Notes under the pieces: generated by a model
What the model saw: only the letters and a program-made list of their open reading frames with translations
Database searches by the model: none
What the model was told of the DNA's origin: nothing
Assembly (NCBI RefSeq): GCF_003555505.1
Contig: NZ_CP032152.1
Location: 1,364,001-1,428,000, forward strand
Length of the DNA stretch: 64,000 bases
Source: Thermosynechococcus sichuanensis E542
GTDB lineage: Bacteria > Cyanobacteriota > Cyanobacteriia > Thermosynechococcales > Thermosynechococcaceae
Direction: 5' to 3'
Position numbers and translations under genes: made by a program
Shown: in pieces, positions 27,119-35,515 of the stretch
How the letters are laid out: every line of letters begins with the position of its first letter
Numbering within the stretch: the first letter of the stretch is position 1

Positions 27119-27841
27119 ATGCGTTCCTACCTTGCCCTTGTGCCTGTGGTAACCTTCTTTCTGTTGCCCCTTAGTTCTCTCAGTCTTGCTCAGGGAACAA
27201 CGCCTGTGGTGAGCCAACATTCAAGTCTTGTGGCGCGGCTGCGGGTAAATCTGCCGAACCGTGGTGTTCCGGGTAGTCGCTTTGGTGGGGCAAGCCGTGG
27301 CGCCTGTGTTAGCGGCAGTGAACGTTTAACGGCATTGCTCCCTGATACCCACCTTGGCCAAACGGCTGTCGCTACGCCAACCCTCTTTGTTTTTGTGCCC
27401 AAGAGCAAAGCCAGTCGCGGGGAAGTGGTGATTGCTGATGCCGAGCATCGTCCCCTAGCAACAATGGTGGTGGATCTGCCTACTGAACCGGGGATTCTGG
27501 CGCTGAAGCCCAATGTGCAACTCCAACCCGGCCAAGATTACCGCTGGACCTTCACCCTGCTGTGTGGCGCTGATGACGATGATCCCTCCGCCTTTATCAC
27601 TGTCGGTGGTGTGATTTCGCGGGTGCGGCCGGCCACGGATTTGGCAAAGCAACTTCAGGGCAAAAGTGCCAGCGATCGCCTTGGAGCAGCGGTTGATGCG
27701 GGCCTCTGGTACGAAACCTTGGCGATTTTGGCCGAGCTTCAAAGAAATGAATCTACACGGAACCTAGCCCGCAGCGAATGGGTTGCTGTATTATCTGCCG
27801 TTGGTTTAGGGAGCATTGCCCAAGCGCCCCTAGTACAATAA
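27119..27841 (+). CDS. DUF928-family exported protein
   Basis: Exported protein of 240 residues. A signal peptide is clear: MRSYLALVPVVTFFLLPLSSLSLAQ. The mature part contains RGVPGSRFGGASRGAC, GQTAVATPTLFVFVPKS and the ALKPNVQLQPGQDYRWTFTLLC segment typical of the cyanobacterial DUF928 family. The start is ATG 27119 with AGGAG at 27106-27110; an in-frame TTG at 27113 is less likely. DUF928 proteins occur near CHAT or adenylate-cyclase genes elsewhere, but no partner is here. The stop codon overlaps the rnpB promoter. Confidence 0.85.
   Translation: MRSYLALVPVVTFFLLPLSSLSLAQGTTPVVSQHSSLVARLRVNLPNRGVPGSRFGGASRGACVSGSERLTALLPDTHLGQTAVATPTLFVFVPKSKASRGEVVIADAEHRPLATMVVDLPTEPGILALKPNVQLQPGQDYRWTFTLLCGADDDDPSAFITVGGVISRVRPATDLAKQLQGKSASDRLGAAVDAGLWYETLAILAELQRNESTRNLARSEWVAVLSAVGLGSIAQAPLVQ
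27834..27839 (+). promoter_or_regulatory. -10 element of rnpB inside the upstream stop codon
   Basis: TACAAT at 27834-27839 is 6 bases before the first base of the RNase P RNA. It spans the last codons of the DUF928 gene (Val-Gln-stop). No good -35 is visible 17-18 bases upstream. Confidence 0.6.
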
Positions 27842-27844
27842 AAC

Positions 27845-28214
27845 TGAATGAGTTAGCGCGGTGGTTGCGGGAGTCTCCCACTCCTGAGGAAAGTCCGGGC
27901 TTCCGAAAGACCAAGCTTGCTGGGTAACGCCCAGTGCGGGTGACCGCGAGGAGAGTGCCACAGAAATAGACCGCCGATGGAGGGAAACCTCACAGGCAAG
28001 GGTGCAACGGTGCGGTAAGAGCGCACCAGCAACACCGTGAGGTGTTGGCTCGGTAAACCCCGGCTGGAAGCAAGGTGTGCTAGCGTCAAAGAACCAGGGT
28101 TGGTCTTTTCCCCAGTTCTTTGCTAGCCAGAGCCGCTAGAGGCACTTGGTAACAAGTGTCCCAGATAGATAACCACCCTTTGAACAGAACCCGGCTTACG
28201 TCTAACTCATTCAT
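27845..28214 (+). ncRNA. rnpB: RNase P RNA, bacterial type A
   Basis: Catalytic RNA that removes 5' leaders from pre-tRNAs. Helix P1 is formed by TGAATGAGTTAG (27845-27856) and CTAACTCATTCA (28202-28213). The conserved core GAGGAAAGTCCGGGC occurs at 27886-27900 and its partner region ACAGAACCCGGCTTACG near the 3' end (28184-28200), which together form P4. The ~370-base length and the cyanobacterial-type hairpin inserts agree with a type A molecule. Its start is 4 bases after the DUF928 stop codon. Confidence 0.97.
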
Positions 28215-28275
28215 CCATCAAATCCCCTGGTGAGGATGTGCCCTTGAGTCTTTGCTCCCCCTATCTGGATCCTCT

Positions 28276-29124
28276 ATGGTGAAGCTGGGTTATCTTGGCC
28301 CAGTGGGCACCTACAGTGAAGAAGCTGCTCAAAGCTATGCCCAATGGCGACAGGTCAAGCCCCTGACATTAATTCCCCTGACGACGATCGCTGGCTGTTT
28401 GGAGGCATTGGCTGCTGGCGAGTTGGATTTGGCACTCGTGCCCAGTGAAAACTCCGTTGAGGGCAGTGTCAACATTACCCTTGATTCGCTGTGGCGACTG
28501 GATACCCTCCATATTCAGCACGCCTTTATCCGCCCGATTGTCCATGCCTTCATTGCCCAGACAGCAGATCTAGCCCAGATTGAAGCAGTCTATTCCCATC
28601 CCCAAGCCCTTGGCCAGTGCCAGCGCTGGTTACAAGTTCATCTTCCCCATGCGCGCCAGTGTCCGGTGACCTCTACCGCCGAAGGCCTACAATACGTGGC
28701 TCAATCCAAGCGGGTGGGGGCGATCGCCTCCGTGCGGGCTGCTCAACTTCATCAATTGCCCATTGTGGCCACAGAGATTCAGGACATCTCCGACAACTGC
28801 ACGCGGTTTTGGGTAGTGAGTCGCCAACAGGGGGAAGGCTGGCCGCAGCCGGGGGACACCCACACTTCTATTGCCTTTAGCCTGAAGGCCAATGCTCCAG
28901 GGGCCCTGCTCAAGGTGCTGCAACTCTTTAGCGATCGCCAGATTAACCTCAGCCGCATTGAATCGCGCCCCAGCAAACGTGCCTTGGGGGATTATCTGTT
29001 TTTTGTTGACTTAGAGGTGAACGGTCGCCCCGATGTGGTGGCCGATTGTCTGCTGGCGCTAAAGGACGCTACAGATGTCTTGAAAGTCTTTGGTAGTTAT
29101 CAATTTCTAGACCTCGGAGAATAG
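28276..29124 (+). CDS. pheA: prephenate dehydratase
   Basis: Makes phenylpyruvate for phenylalanine synthesis. The catalytic domain (1-180) begins VKLGYLGPVGTYSEEAA and has the PSENSVEGSVN and SDNCTRFWV motifs. The C-terminal ACT domain (SIAFSLKANAPGALLKVLQLF, ESRPSKRALGDYLFFVD) holds the ESRP feedback site for phenylalanine. It lacks a chorismate mutase domain, as usual in cyanobacteria. The start is the ATG at 28276 (282 residues); the frame stays open to 28252. The alanine dehydrogenase gene follows after 7 bp. Confidence 0.96.
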   Translation: MVKLGYLGPVGTYSEEAAQSYAQWRQVKPLTLIPLTTIAGCLEALAAGELDLALVPSENSVEGSVNITLDSLWRLDTLHIQHAFIRPIVHAFIAQTADLAQIEAVYSHPQALGQCQRWLQVHLPHARQCPVTSTAEGLQYVAQSKRVGAIASVRAAQLHQLPIVATEIQDISDNCTRFWVVSRQQGEGWPQPGDTHTSIAFSLKANAPGALLKVLQLFSDRQINLSRIESRPSKRALGDYLFFVDLEVNGRPDVVADCLLALKDATDVLKVFGSYQFLDLGE

Positions 29125-29131
29125 GTTAGCC

Positions 29132-30223
29132 ATGCGTATCGGTGTCCCCAAGGAAATCAAAGATCAAGAACGGCGGGTGGGCTTGACCCCCGATGCAGTG
29201 CGCAGGTTACGAGAGCGTGGCCATGAAATTCTCATTCAGGCAGGAGCGGGAGAAGGTGCCGGTTTTAAGGATATAGACTACAAAGCGGCGGGAGCGAAAC
29301 TAGTGGTAACGGCGGAAGCTGCATGGGATGCTGATTTAATCATCAAGGTCAAGGAACCCCTGCCCACTGAATATGGCTATCTGCGCCGCGGTCAACTGTT
29401 GTTTACCTACCTCCACCTTGCCGCCAATCGCGAGTTGACGGTGACCCTCATGCAGTCGGGCGTGACTGCCATTGCCTACGAAGCCGTAGAGGAAACGCAA
29501 AACGGCCAACGCCATTTTCCCCTGTTGACGCCAATGAGCAAAATCGCTGGACGGCTGGCAGTACAGTTTGGCGCTCGCTTTCTAGAGAGTCCCCAGGGCG
29601 GTCGGGGTGTGCTGTTGGCAGGAATTCCGGGCGTGGCGCCAGGACGGGTTTTGGTGTTAGGGGCAGGGGTAGTGGGCACTGAAGCGGTGCGCATGGCGGT
29701 GGGACTGGGTGCCCGTGTCACTGTCCTAGATATCAATGTGGAGCGGCTTTACTATTTGGAAACCCTCTTTGGTGACCGTGTCGAGTACCTGTATAGCACG
29801 CCGGAACTCATTACTTATTTAGTGCCCCTCAGTGATTTGGTGATCGGCGCTGTCTTAGTGCCGGGGCAGCGCCCCCCCTGCTTGGTTCCAGAGGCCGCCG
29901 TATCAGACATGCCCCTAGGGGCGGTGATTGTGGATGTGACGGTGGATCAGGGGGGCTGCGTAGAGACGATCCGACCCACCACCCATTCACGACCAGTTTA
30001 CAGCGCTTGTGGAGTGCTTCACTGCGGCGTACCCAATCTGCCAGCGGCGGTGCCGCGCACGGCTACCCAAGCTCTCACGAATAGCACTTGGCCCTATATT
30101 CTTTGCCTCGCTGACCATGGCGATCGCGCCTTTGAATTCTCCCCTGCCCTTGCCAAGGGTCTCGTGGTCAAACAACACCATTTAGTGCATCCCGATGTGC
30201 GGGTTGTTTTTCCCGATCTTTAG
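29132..30223 (+). CDS. ald: alanine dehydrogenase
   Basis: NAD-dependent interconversion of L-alanine and pyruvate plus ammonia. The 363-residue sequence has RIGVPKEIKDQERRVGLTPDAV at the start, the substrate-binding KVKEPLPTEYGYLR region, catalytic His in YLHLAAN, and the NAD fold VLVLGAGVVGTEAVRMAVGLGA. It is the likely second gene after pheA. It ends about 260 bp before the first CRISPR repeat. Confidence 0.97.
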   Translation: MRIGVPKEIKDQERRVGLTPDAVRRLRERGHEILIQAGAGEGAGFKDIDYKAAGAKLVVTAEAAWDADLIIKVKEPLPTEYGYLRRGQLLFTYLHLAANRELTVTLMQSGVTAIAYEAVEETQNGQRHFPLLTPMSKIAGRLAVQFGARFLESPQGGRGVLLAGIPGVAPGRVLVLGAGVVGTEAVRMAVGLGARVTVLDINVERLYYLETLFGDRVEYLYSTPELITYLVPLSDLVIGAVLVPGQRPPCLVPEAAVSDMPLGAVIVDVTVDQGGCVETIRPTTHSRPVYSACGVLHCGVPNLPAAVPRTATQALTNSTWPYILCLADHGDRAFEFSPALAKGLVVKQHHLVHPDVRVVFPDL

Positions 30224-30481
30224 GGAGCGATCAAGCACCTCTGGACTAAAATATCCTCTCAGCTTGGCAATTTTCTCAAACCCAGTCTCTGCAAGGCTTT
30301 GATGAGTTTCTAACAGATTTAGAGGTGCTTGAATTTTCCCGAAACAGGCTTCTAGAGAGACTTTTGCTAGCTTCATCACTGCGGATCTAAAAATTTTACA
30401 GAAACAAAAAAATCATCTCCCCTAGGTGCTTGAAAATGACCTGTGCTATAGTAGTCCTAGAGCACCTTCCAAGGGTGCACT
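30224..30481 (+). promoter_or_regulatory. CRISPR leader region
   Basis: A 258-bp stretch between ald and the first repeat, becoming A/T-rich from about 30390. An extended -10 (TGCTATAGT, 30444-30452) lies 30 bp before repeat 1, and a hairpin GCACC-TTCCAAG-GGTGC (30462-30478) ends 3 bp before it. Orientation as leader is supported by the degenerate repeat at the other end. The segment AGGTGCTTGAA occurs twice (near 30322 and 30424). Confidence 0.7.
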
Positions 30482-31818
30482 GTGCTGAGGCTTGTCCTCA
30501 GCCGATTAAATGGAAACCGGGCAACAAATCGTGTTTGCCACGACCGCGATTGTGCTGAGGCTTGTCCTCAGCCGATTAAATGGAAACGCCATCGTCGGCG
30601 CCTAAGTTACCAGCGGCGATAACGTGCTGAGGCTTGTCCTCAGCCGATTAAATGGAAACGTTTTTGCCGTTCATCCTTGAATGAAATTTTGAGTGCTGAG
30701 GCTTGTCCTCAGCCGATTAAATGGAAACACCTGTGAGCGCCTGAATATGTCTCGCATTTAACGTGCTGAGGCTTGTCCTCAGCCGATTAAATGGAAACTT
30801 AATCAAGGCGTCGGCAACAATGTTCAAAAGCCGCATGTGCTGAGGCTTGTCCTCAGCCGATTAAATGGAAACTCTTTGGGCAGTTCAAAGAATTTTTGGC
30901 CGTACTTAATTGTACGGTGCTGAGGCTTGTCCTCAGCCGATTAAATGGAAACTCTTTGGGCAGTTCAAAGAATTTTTGGCCGTACTTAATTGTACGGTGC
31001 TGAGGCTTGTCCTCAGCCGATTAAATGGAAACGTTTTGGGGTCGTCGATGACGAACGCCCCCTTAGTAAGTGCTGAGGCTTGTCCTCAGCCGATTAAATG
31101 GAAACGTTTTGGGGTCGTCGATGACGAACGCCCCCTTAGTAAGTGCTGAGGCTTGTCCTCAGCCGATTAAATGGAAACACTTCAACAAGCATTTACCGCT
31201 TTCCCTAGGGTGTGCTGAGGCTTGTCCTCAGCCGATTAAATGGAAACAGCCAAGTCTGGAGAGCTAACGCCAATAGCAGCGGGTGCTGAGGCTTGTCCTC
31301 AGCCGATTAAATGGAAACCGACTGGATGCATTGACAATAACTAAATGACCCATACGTGCTGAGGCTTGTCCTCAGCCGATTAAATGGAAACACGCAGGCG
31401 GAAATCATTGAAAACAAACCTGCGTGTGCTGAGGCTTGTCCTCAGCCGATTAAATGGAAACTACATACGCTGAAACAAGTCCAGAGAAGGTTATAAGTGC
31501 TGAGGCTTGTCCTCAGCCGATTAAATGGAAACCCGCGCGGCCCCTTATTCATAGGTTCGTAAACAACGTGCTGAGGCTTGTCCTCAGCCGATTAAATGGA
31601 AACTCACTAATGTGAGGGTTTATGTCCAAGAACAGTCGAGCGTGCTGAGGCTTGTCCTCAGCCGATTAAATGGAAACTATTTCCGCATCATATTGATGCA
31701 GATAAAGTATGTGCTGAGGCTTGTCCTCAGCCGATTAAATGGAAACTCAAAATAGCCTTTTTCTCCAATAATTTCCTCTACTGTGCTGAGGCTTGTCCTC
31801 AGCCGATTAAATGGAAAT
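30482..31818 (+). CRISPR. CRISPR array, 19 repeats of 36 bp and 18 spacers
   Basis: The repeat is 36 bp: GTGCTGAGGCTTGTCCTCAG then CCGATTAAATGGAAAC, with a perfect internal stem GCTGAGG-CTTGT-CCTCAGC. Repeats start at 30482, 30552, 30624, 30693, 30763, 30837, 30917, 30997, 31070, 31143, 31212, 31283, 31356, 31426, 31497, 31568, 31642, 31711 and 31783. Eighteen are identical; the last ends GGAAAT, so the leader is on the left and the array is read on the forward strand. Spacers are 33-38 bp, except two of 44 bp. Spacers 6 and 7 are identical, and so are 8 and 9. No cas gene is in the window. Short frames through the array are repeat translations, not genes. Confidence 0.99.
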
Positions 31819-32676
31819 TTATTGACACAGGGGTAATAGCAACGTCACAAAGTAAAACACAAGGGGTGCGGTAAAAACATAGCTATCAGCGCGATCCAAG
31901 ATGCCGCCATGCCCCGGAATCAATTGGCCAGAATCTTTGACGCCGGCATCCCGTTTCATCATTGACTCGGTTAAATCTCCTAGGAGACTGGCAATGCCAA
32001 TCATGAGGCCAAACATTGCGCCCAAAAGCCAAGGGAGGGGCCAGCCAAGGGACTGTGCTCCCCAAAGGGCGACGCCTAGACTCCCCAAAACGCCAAACAC
32101 TGCCCCTTCCACAGTTTTCTTGGGACTGATGTGGGAAAGTCGTGTGCGGCCAAAGAGCTTACCAACCGCATAGGCACCAATATCTGCTGCCCAAATACAG
32201 CCAAAGGCCAAAAGGGTCGCCTGTAACCCCAAGGGCAAAGCGGTGAGTTGCAACTGCTCTGGCCAAAATCCCCCCAACGGTAATGTTGCCTGTTGCTCTA
32301 GCCCCCGCAGGCGCACCCAATAACTTGGCAGATAGCCACCGTAAAACAGCCCCATAATTGAGGTGGAAATATCGGCGATCGAGGCCAGCTTGGGTTGAAA
32401 TAGCAAGTAGAAGCAAATAAAGGTACCTGCGACGGGAAAGACAGCATCCGCAAGGTCGGGCCGCAGCAGAGAAGTGATGAGGAGCACTTGACTGACCACA
32501 AGGGTGGTTTTGGCGGCTGGCGCACTCCCTTTGGCACGAGCGAGTTCAAAGTATTCCAGTTGACCTAGGTAAATCAGCGCCCCAATGCTCAGACAAAAAT
32601 ACCAACCGCCTAGAAAGGTCATCAGTAGCGCGAGAGCGATCGCGACAAGTCCACTGGCAATGCGGATCCAGAGCAT
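31819..32676 (-). CDS. cdsA: phosphatidate cytidylyltransferase
   Basis: Membrane enzyme that makes CDP-diacylglycerol, precursor of phosphatidylglycerol. The 285 residues have about eight helices and the family signature near the C-terminus: SLLGDLTESMMKRDAGVKDSGQLIPGHGGILDRADS. Its TAA stop (31819-31821) is immediately next to the last CRISPR repeat, so array and gene converge with no spacer and no visible terminator. Confidence 0.96.
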   Translation of the reverse strand: MLWIRIASGLVAIALALLMTFLGGWYFCLSIGALIYLGQLEYFELARAKGSAPAAKTTLVVSQVLLITSLLRPDLADAVFPVAGTFICFYLLFQPKLASIADISTSIMGLFYGGYLPSYWVRLRGLEQQATLPLGGFWPEQLQLTALPLGLQATLLAFGCIWAADIGAYAVGKLFGRTRLSHISPKKTVEGAVFGVLGSLGVALWGAQSLGWPLPWLLGAMFGLMIGIASLLGDLTESMMKRDAGVKDSGQLIPGHGGILDRADSYVFTAPLVFYFVTLLLPLCQ

Positions 32677-32792
32677 GGTGGTGAGGGGCGGTGGCAGGAG
32701 AAAGGGTTACATGAATTTGCGTAGCGCGCTGGAGTCAATCGCGTCGTGCAGGACGATCGCCGCTACAATAAAAAGCTTAATCTAAATTCACC

Positions 32793-32813
32793 AATGTTAA
32801 GGGAACATTAACA
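32793..32813. promoter_or_regulatory. nested inverted repeats upstream of sigG
   Basis: AATGTT-AAGGG-AACATT (32793-32809) and, shifted, TGTTAA-GGGAACA-TTAACA (32795-32813). Two overlapping perfect palindromes in the 253-bp divergent region between cdsA and sigG look like an operator. The regulator is unknown. Confidence 0.45.
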
Positions 32814-32929
32814 GACTCCCAGCCAAAACAGAATGTAGGGTTACGTCCTTGGCAAGCTATAACGGATCAGGGAACATCATGGGCACAAAGCCGTCATGAA
32901 AGACGATTGGTCTGAGGTCGATTGTATCC

Positions 32930-33595
32930 ATGACATCCAGTCTTCCCCTTGCTTGGACGCGTGTTGAGGAGACCAGTGCTCGGGTGACACTGCCGCTGAC
33001 AAAACTTACACCCCAAGAGTTGGTTGTCCGCTGTCAAGCCGGCAGAACCCCAGATCGCGCTGCCTTTACTGAATTGTTGCGGCGATACCAATCCCATGTG
33101 GAGCGAATTATCTATCACCTCGCGCCCGACTGGGACGATCGCGCCGACCTTGTGCAAGAAGTCTGGATTCGGGTCTATCGGAACATTCACAAACTGCAAG
33201 ATGCCAGCAAATTTCGGGGTTGGCTCAGCCGCATTGCCACCAACTTGTTTTACGATGAATTGCGCAAACGCAAACGCCATCAACCGCCCCTTTCGCTGGA
33301 TGCCCCCCTGAAGACCCAAGAGGGTGAAATGAATTGGGAACTTGCCGCCAGTGATGCCAGTCCCGATGACCGATTGCGTACGGATGAATTTTATGATCAA
33401 TTACGGCAGGCGATCGCCAACCTGCCAGAAACCTTTCGGACAACGATTGTCCTGCGGGAAATTGAAGGCCTCTCCTACGAAGAAATAGCCCAAATCACCG
33501 GCGTTTCCCTCGGAACCGTGAAATCGCGAATTGCCCGTGCCCGGCAGCGACTGCAACTCGAACTCCAACCCCACCTCGATCTCCCTTCGACCTAA
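32930..33595 (+). CDS. sigG: ECF sigma factor, SigG-type
   Basis: Extracytoplasmic-function (group 4) RNA polymerase sigma factor of 221 residues. Region 2 reads AAFTELLRRYQSHVERIIYHL, DDRADLVQEVWIRVYRNI and FRGWLSRIATNLFYDELRKRKR. After an acidic linker, region 4 reads LPETFRTTIVLREIEGLSYEEIAQITGVSLGTVKSRIARARQRL. The next gene, which starts on the last base of its stop codon (TAATG), looks like its anti-sigma factor. This pair matches Synechocystis slr1545/slr1546 in arrangement. It is likely to answer envelope or photo-oxidative stress. Confidence 0.94.
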   Translation: MTSSLPLAWTRVEETSARVTLPLTKLTPQELVVRCQAGRTPDRAAFTELLRRYQSHVERIIYHLAPDWDDRADLVQEVWIRVYRNIHKLQDASKFRGWLSRIATNLFYDELRKRKRHQPPLSLDAPLKTQEGEMNWELAASDASPDDRLRTDEFYDQLRQAIANLPETFRTTIVLREIEGLSYEEIAQITGVSLGTVKSRIARARQRLQLELQPHLDLPST

Positions 33596-34167
33596 TGCGA
33601 ATCACCCCTAACCTTTCTCTGCAAGGACAGACCCCTATGATGGACGAACTGGATCACTGCAAACGCGATACCTTTGAACTCCTGAGCGCTTACCTCGATG
33701 GTGAAGTGACGGCTGCGGAACGACAACAGGTGGAAGCATGGCTGGCCACTGACCCCGAAGGCCAACGCCTCTACCAGCGACTCTTGATCCTCAAGCAGCA
33801 GATGCAGGAATTGCCCGTGCCCGTGACCCCCTGTCCAGCGGATCATTTGGCCGCTCAAGTGATTGCCAAGGCCAATCGCCCCCGCCGCATTTGGGTCTTG
33901 GGGAGTGCGGGGGCAACCCTAGCTGCCTCCCTCGTGGCGATGCTGACAGGTCTGATTCCCAATCCCTTCCCCAGTCTGCCTGTGGCTATCACAAGTCCGG
34001 CTGACATTGAGCCAGAGGTATCTCCTCTACCTGTTGAGCCAACGGCAGTCGGTTTGATGCTCAGTCTTGACCGTCCCCCTGTGGCTATTCCTGTGAGTGA
34101 AACGGCTTCTACGGCACTGCCGGCACCCCGTGCAAGTTCACAGCCAAGGCCCGAAGCTACTGACTAG
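33595..34167 (+). CDS. membrane-anchored anti-sigma factor
   Basis: About 190 residues: an N-terminal cytosolic segment (CKRDTFELLSAYLDGEVTAAERQQVEAWLATDPEGQRLYQRL) with the anti-sigma-domain look, one membrane helix (WVLGSAGATLAASLVAMLTGL), and a Pro-rich extracytoplasmic tail. The zinc HxxxCxxC motif of ZAS anti-sigma factors is not complete; only the CKRDTFELLSAYLDGE part fits. The ATG at 33595 overlaps the sigG stop; ATGs at 33637/33640 are alternatives. It is predicted to hold SigG at the membrane. The 3' end overlaps convergent gpsA by 11 bp. Confidence 0.82.
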   Translation: MRITPNLSLQGQTPMMDELDHCKRDTFELLSAYLDGEVTAAERQQVEAWLATDPEGQRLYQRLLILKQQMQELPVPVTPCPADHLAAQVIAKANRPRRIWVLGSAGATLAASLVAMLTGLIPNPFPSLPVAITSPADIEPEVSPLPVEPTAVGLMLSLDRPPVAIPVSETASTALPAPRASSQPRPEATD

Positions 34168-35083
34168 GAATAATCTCTGGCTTGAAGGGACGTTCCAAAA
34201 GACAGTTGAGGGCAGCTTGGGGAGTGAGATGGCCACTGAGAACAGCATTCACCATTGCGGTAATCGGAATATCTAACTGGTGCTGCTGGGCATAGGTGCA
34301 GAGCACCCGAGCAGTATTCACCCCTTCAGCAGTCCCCTTTGTCAGGGCGAGGGCTTGGGAGAGGGATTTGCCGTGGGCAAGATGCCACCCCACTTGATAG
34401 TTGCGACTGAGGGCGCTGGTACAGGTGGCGAGGAGATCCCCTAACCCCGAAAGGCCGTAGAAAGTTTCCACTTGGCCGCCCCAGTGGGTACCCACCCGCA
34501 CCATTTCCACCAACCCGCGAGTAATTAGGGCAGAGCGGGCATTGACGCCCAAACCTAGACCATCATTGACGCCACAGGCGATCGCAATCACATTTTTGAA
34601 GATGCCCCCCATTTCGACGCCCCGCCGATCCGCATTGCTATAGAGGCGAAATGTGGTACTGCCCAAACAGTCCTGCACTTGCTTGGTAGCTACTGAATTA
34701 CCCCCCACTACTGCTGCTGCCGGTAGTCCCTGCTGAATTTCACTAGCCAAATTGGGGCCTGAAAGCACTACGAGATCGTGGTGAGGGCAGTAAGTTTGCC
34801 AAATATCCGCCGCTGTGGCAAAGGTTTCTGATTCTAGACCTTTCGTGGCACTGACAAGGATGATGCCTAAGGGGGGTTGAAGGGCGGCAACTTGGGCAGC
34901 CACTTCCCGTACCGCTTTGATGGGGAGCGCTGAAACCAGTAACTGAATGTCTTGGAAAAGATCAGCCGAGAGAATCCCCTGCGATCGCCCCCAGCAGGAG
35001 ACTGTGCAACCCTGTTGCTCAAATAGATATGCCAGTGTTTGTCCCCAATGACCTAGGCCTAAAATCAATACCCTTGGGGACAT
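34157..35083 (-). CDS. gpsA: glycerol-3-phosphate dehydrogenase [NAD(P)+]
   Basis: Makes sn-glycerol-3-phosphate for membrane lipids. The 308 residues start with the dinucleotide fold RVLILGLGHWGQTLAYLFE; VSATKGLE, VLSGPNLASEI and GGIFKNVIAIACGVNDGLGLG with catalytic Lys are typical, and GLGDLLATCTS marks the C-terminal domain. Length is slightly below the usual ~330. It follows the small exported-protein gene on the same strand by 12 bp. Confidence 0.95.
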   Translation of the reverse strand: MSPRVLILGLGHWGQTLAYLFEQQGCTVSCWGRSQGILSADLFQDIQLLVSALPIKAVREVAAQVAALQPPLGIILVSATKGLESETFATAADIWQTYCPHHDLVVLSGPNLASEIQQGLPAAAVVGGNSVATKQVQDCLGSTTFRLYSNADRRGVEMGGIFKNVIAIACGVNDGLGLGVNARSALITRGLVEMVRVGTHWGGQVETFYGLSGLGDLLATCTSALSRNYQVGWHLAHGKSLSQALALTKGTAEGVNTARVLCTYAQQHQLDIPITAMVNAVLSGHLTPQAALNCLLERPFKPEIIPSQ

Positions 35084-35095
35084 ACCATCCCCGTC

Positions 35096-35416
35096 CTAGG
35101 GCGTAACCGTTAGATTTTGGAATTGCTCCTGCTGCCGTTTGCGAAAGGCCTCTGCTTGGGCATTGAGATTTTCCATTTGATCCGCCACCACTTCATTGGG
35201 ATCGCGACCATCCATCAAACGCAGCCGATTCATCAATCCGGGCACAGAAAAGTTACCATTCTGGGGATTGAGAATACTTCCCAAATCATTGGCGTTGCCG
35301 TTTTGTTGCCAGCCTTCCATTGGGTTATTCGGGTTTGCCGTCTGGGCAAGGGCCATACTCCCCAGATTGAGAGTGAGTGCAGCAAGGGCAAGAGTAGTCA
35401 GATGGCGAGCTGTCAT
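35096..35416 (-). CDS. small exported protein of unknown function
   Basis: A 106-residue protein with a signal peptide (MTARHLTTLALAALTLNLGSMALAQ). The mature part is Asn/Gln-rich (NPNNPMEGWQQNGNANDLGSILNPQNGNFSVPGLMNRL) and ends with a short helix (VADQMENLNAQAEAFRKRQQEQF). No family recognised. It lies 12 bp upstream of gpsA on the same strand, with a GAGGAG-like ribosome-binding site before the start (CTCCTC at 35421-35426 on the forward strand). Confidence 0.78.
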   Translation of the reverse strand: MTARHLTTLALAALTLNLGSMALAQTANPNNPMEGWQQNGNANDLGSILNPQNGNFSVPGLMNRLRLMDGRDPNEVVADQMENLNAQAEAFRKRQQEQFQNLTVTP

Positions 35417-35515
35417 GGGTCACTCCTCAAAAAATGCGCTAGGAATGCAGACGATAGGATGGCTCAATCGGTGCCGAGGGCTGTACAAGGGATTATACCA
35501 AGTCTTTGTCGTTGC

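Noticed and set aside
30182-30379. Reverse-strand frame of 65 codons between ald and the CRISPR array
   Set aside because: It overlaps the end of ald, has no clear ribosome-binding site, matches no family and lies in the presumed leader.
30910-31267. Short forward frames with repeated CPQPIKWK peptides
   Set aside because: They are translations of CRISPR repeats and spacers.
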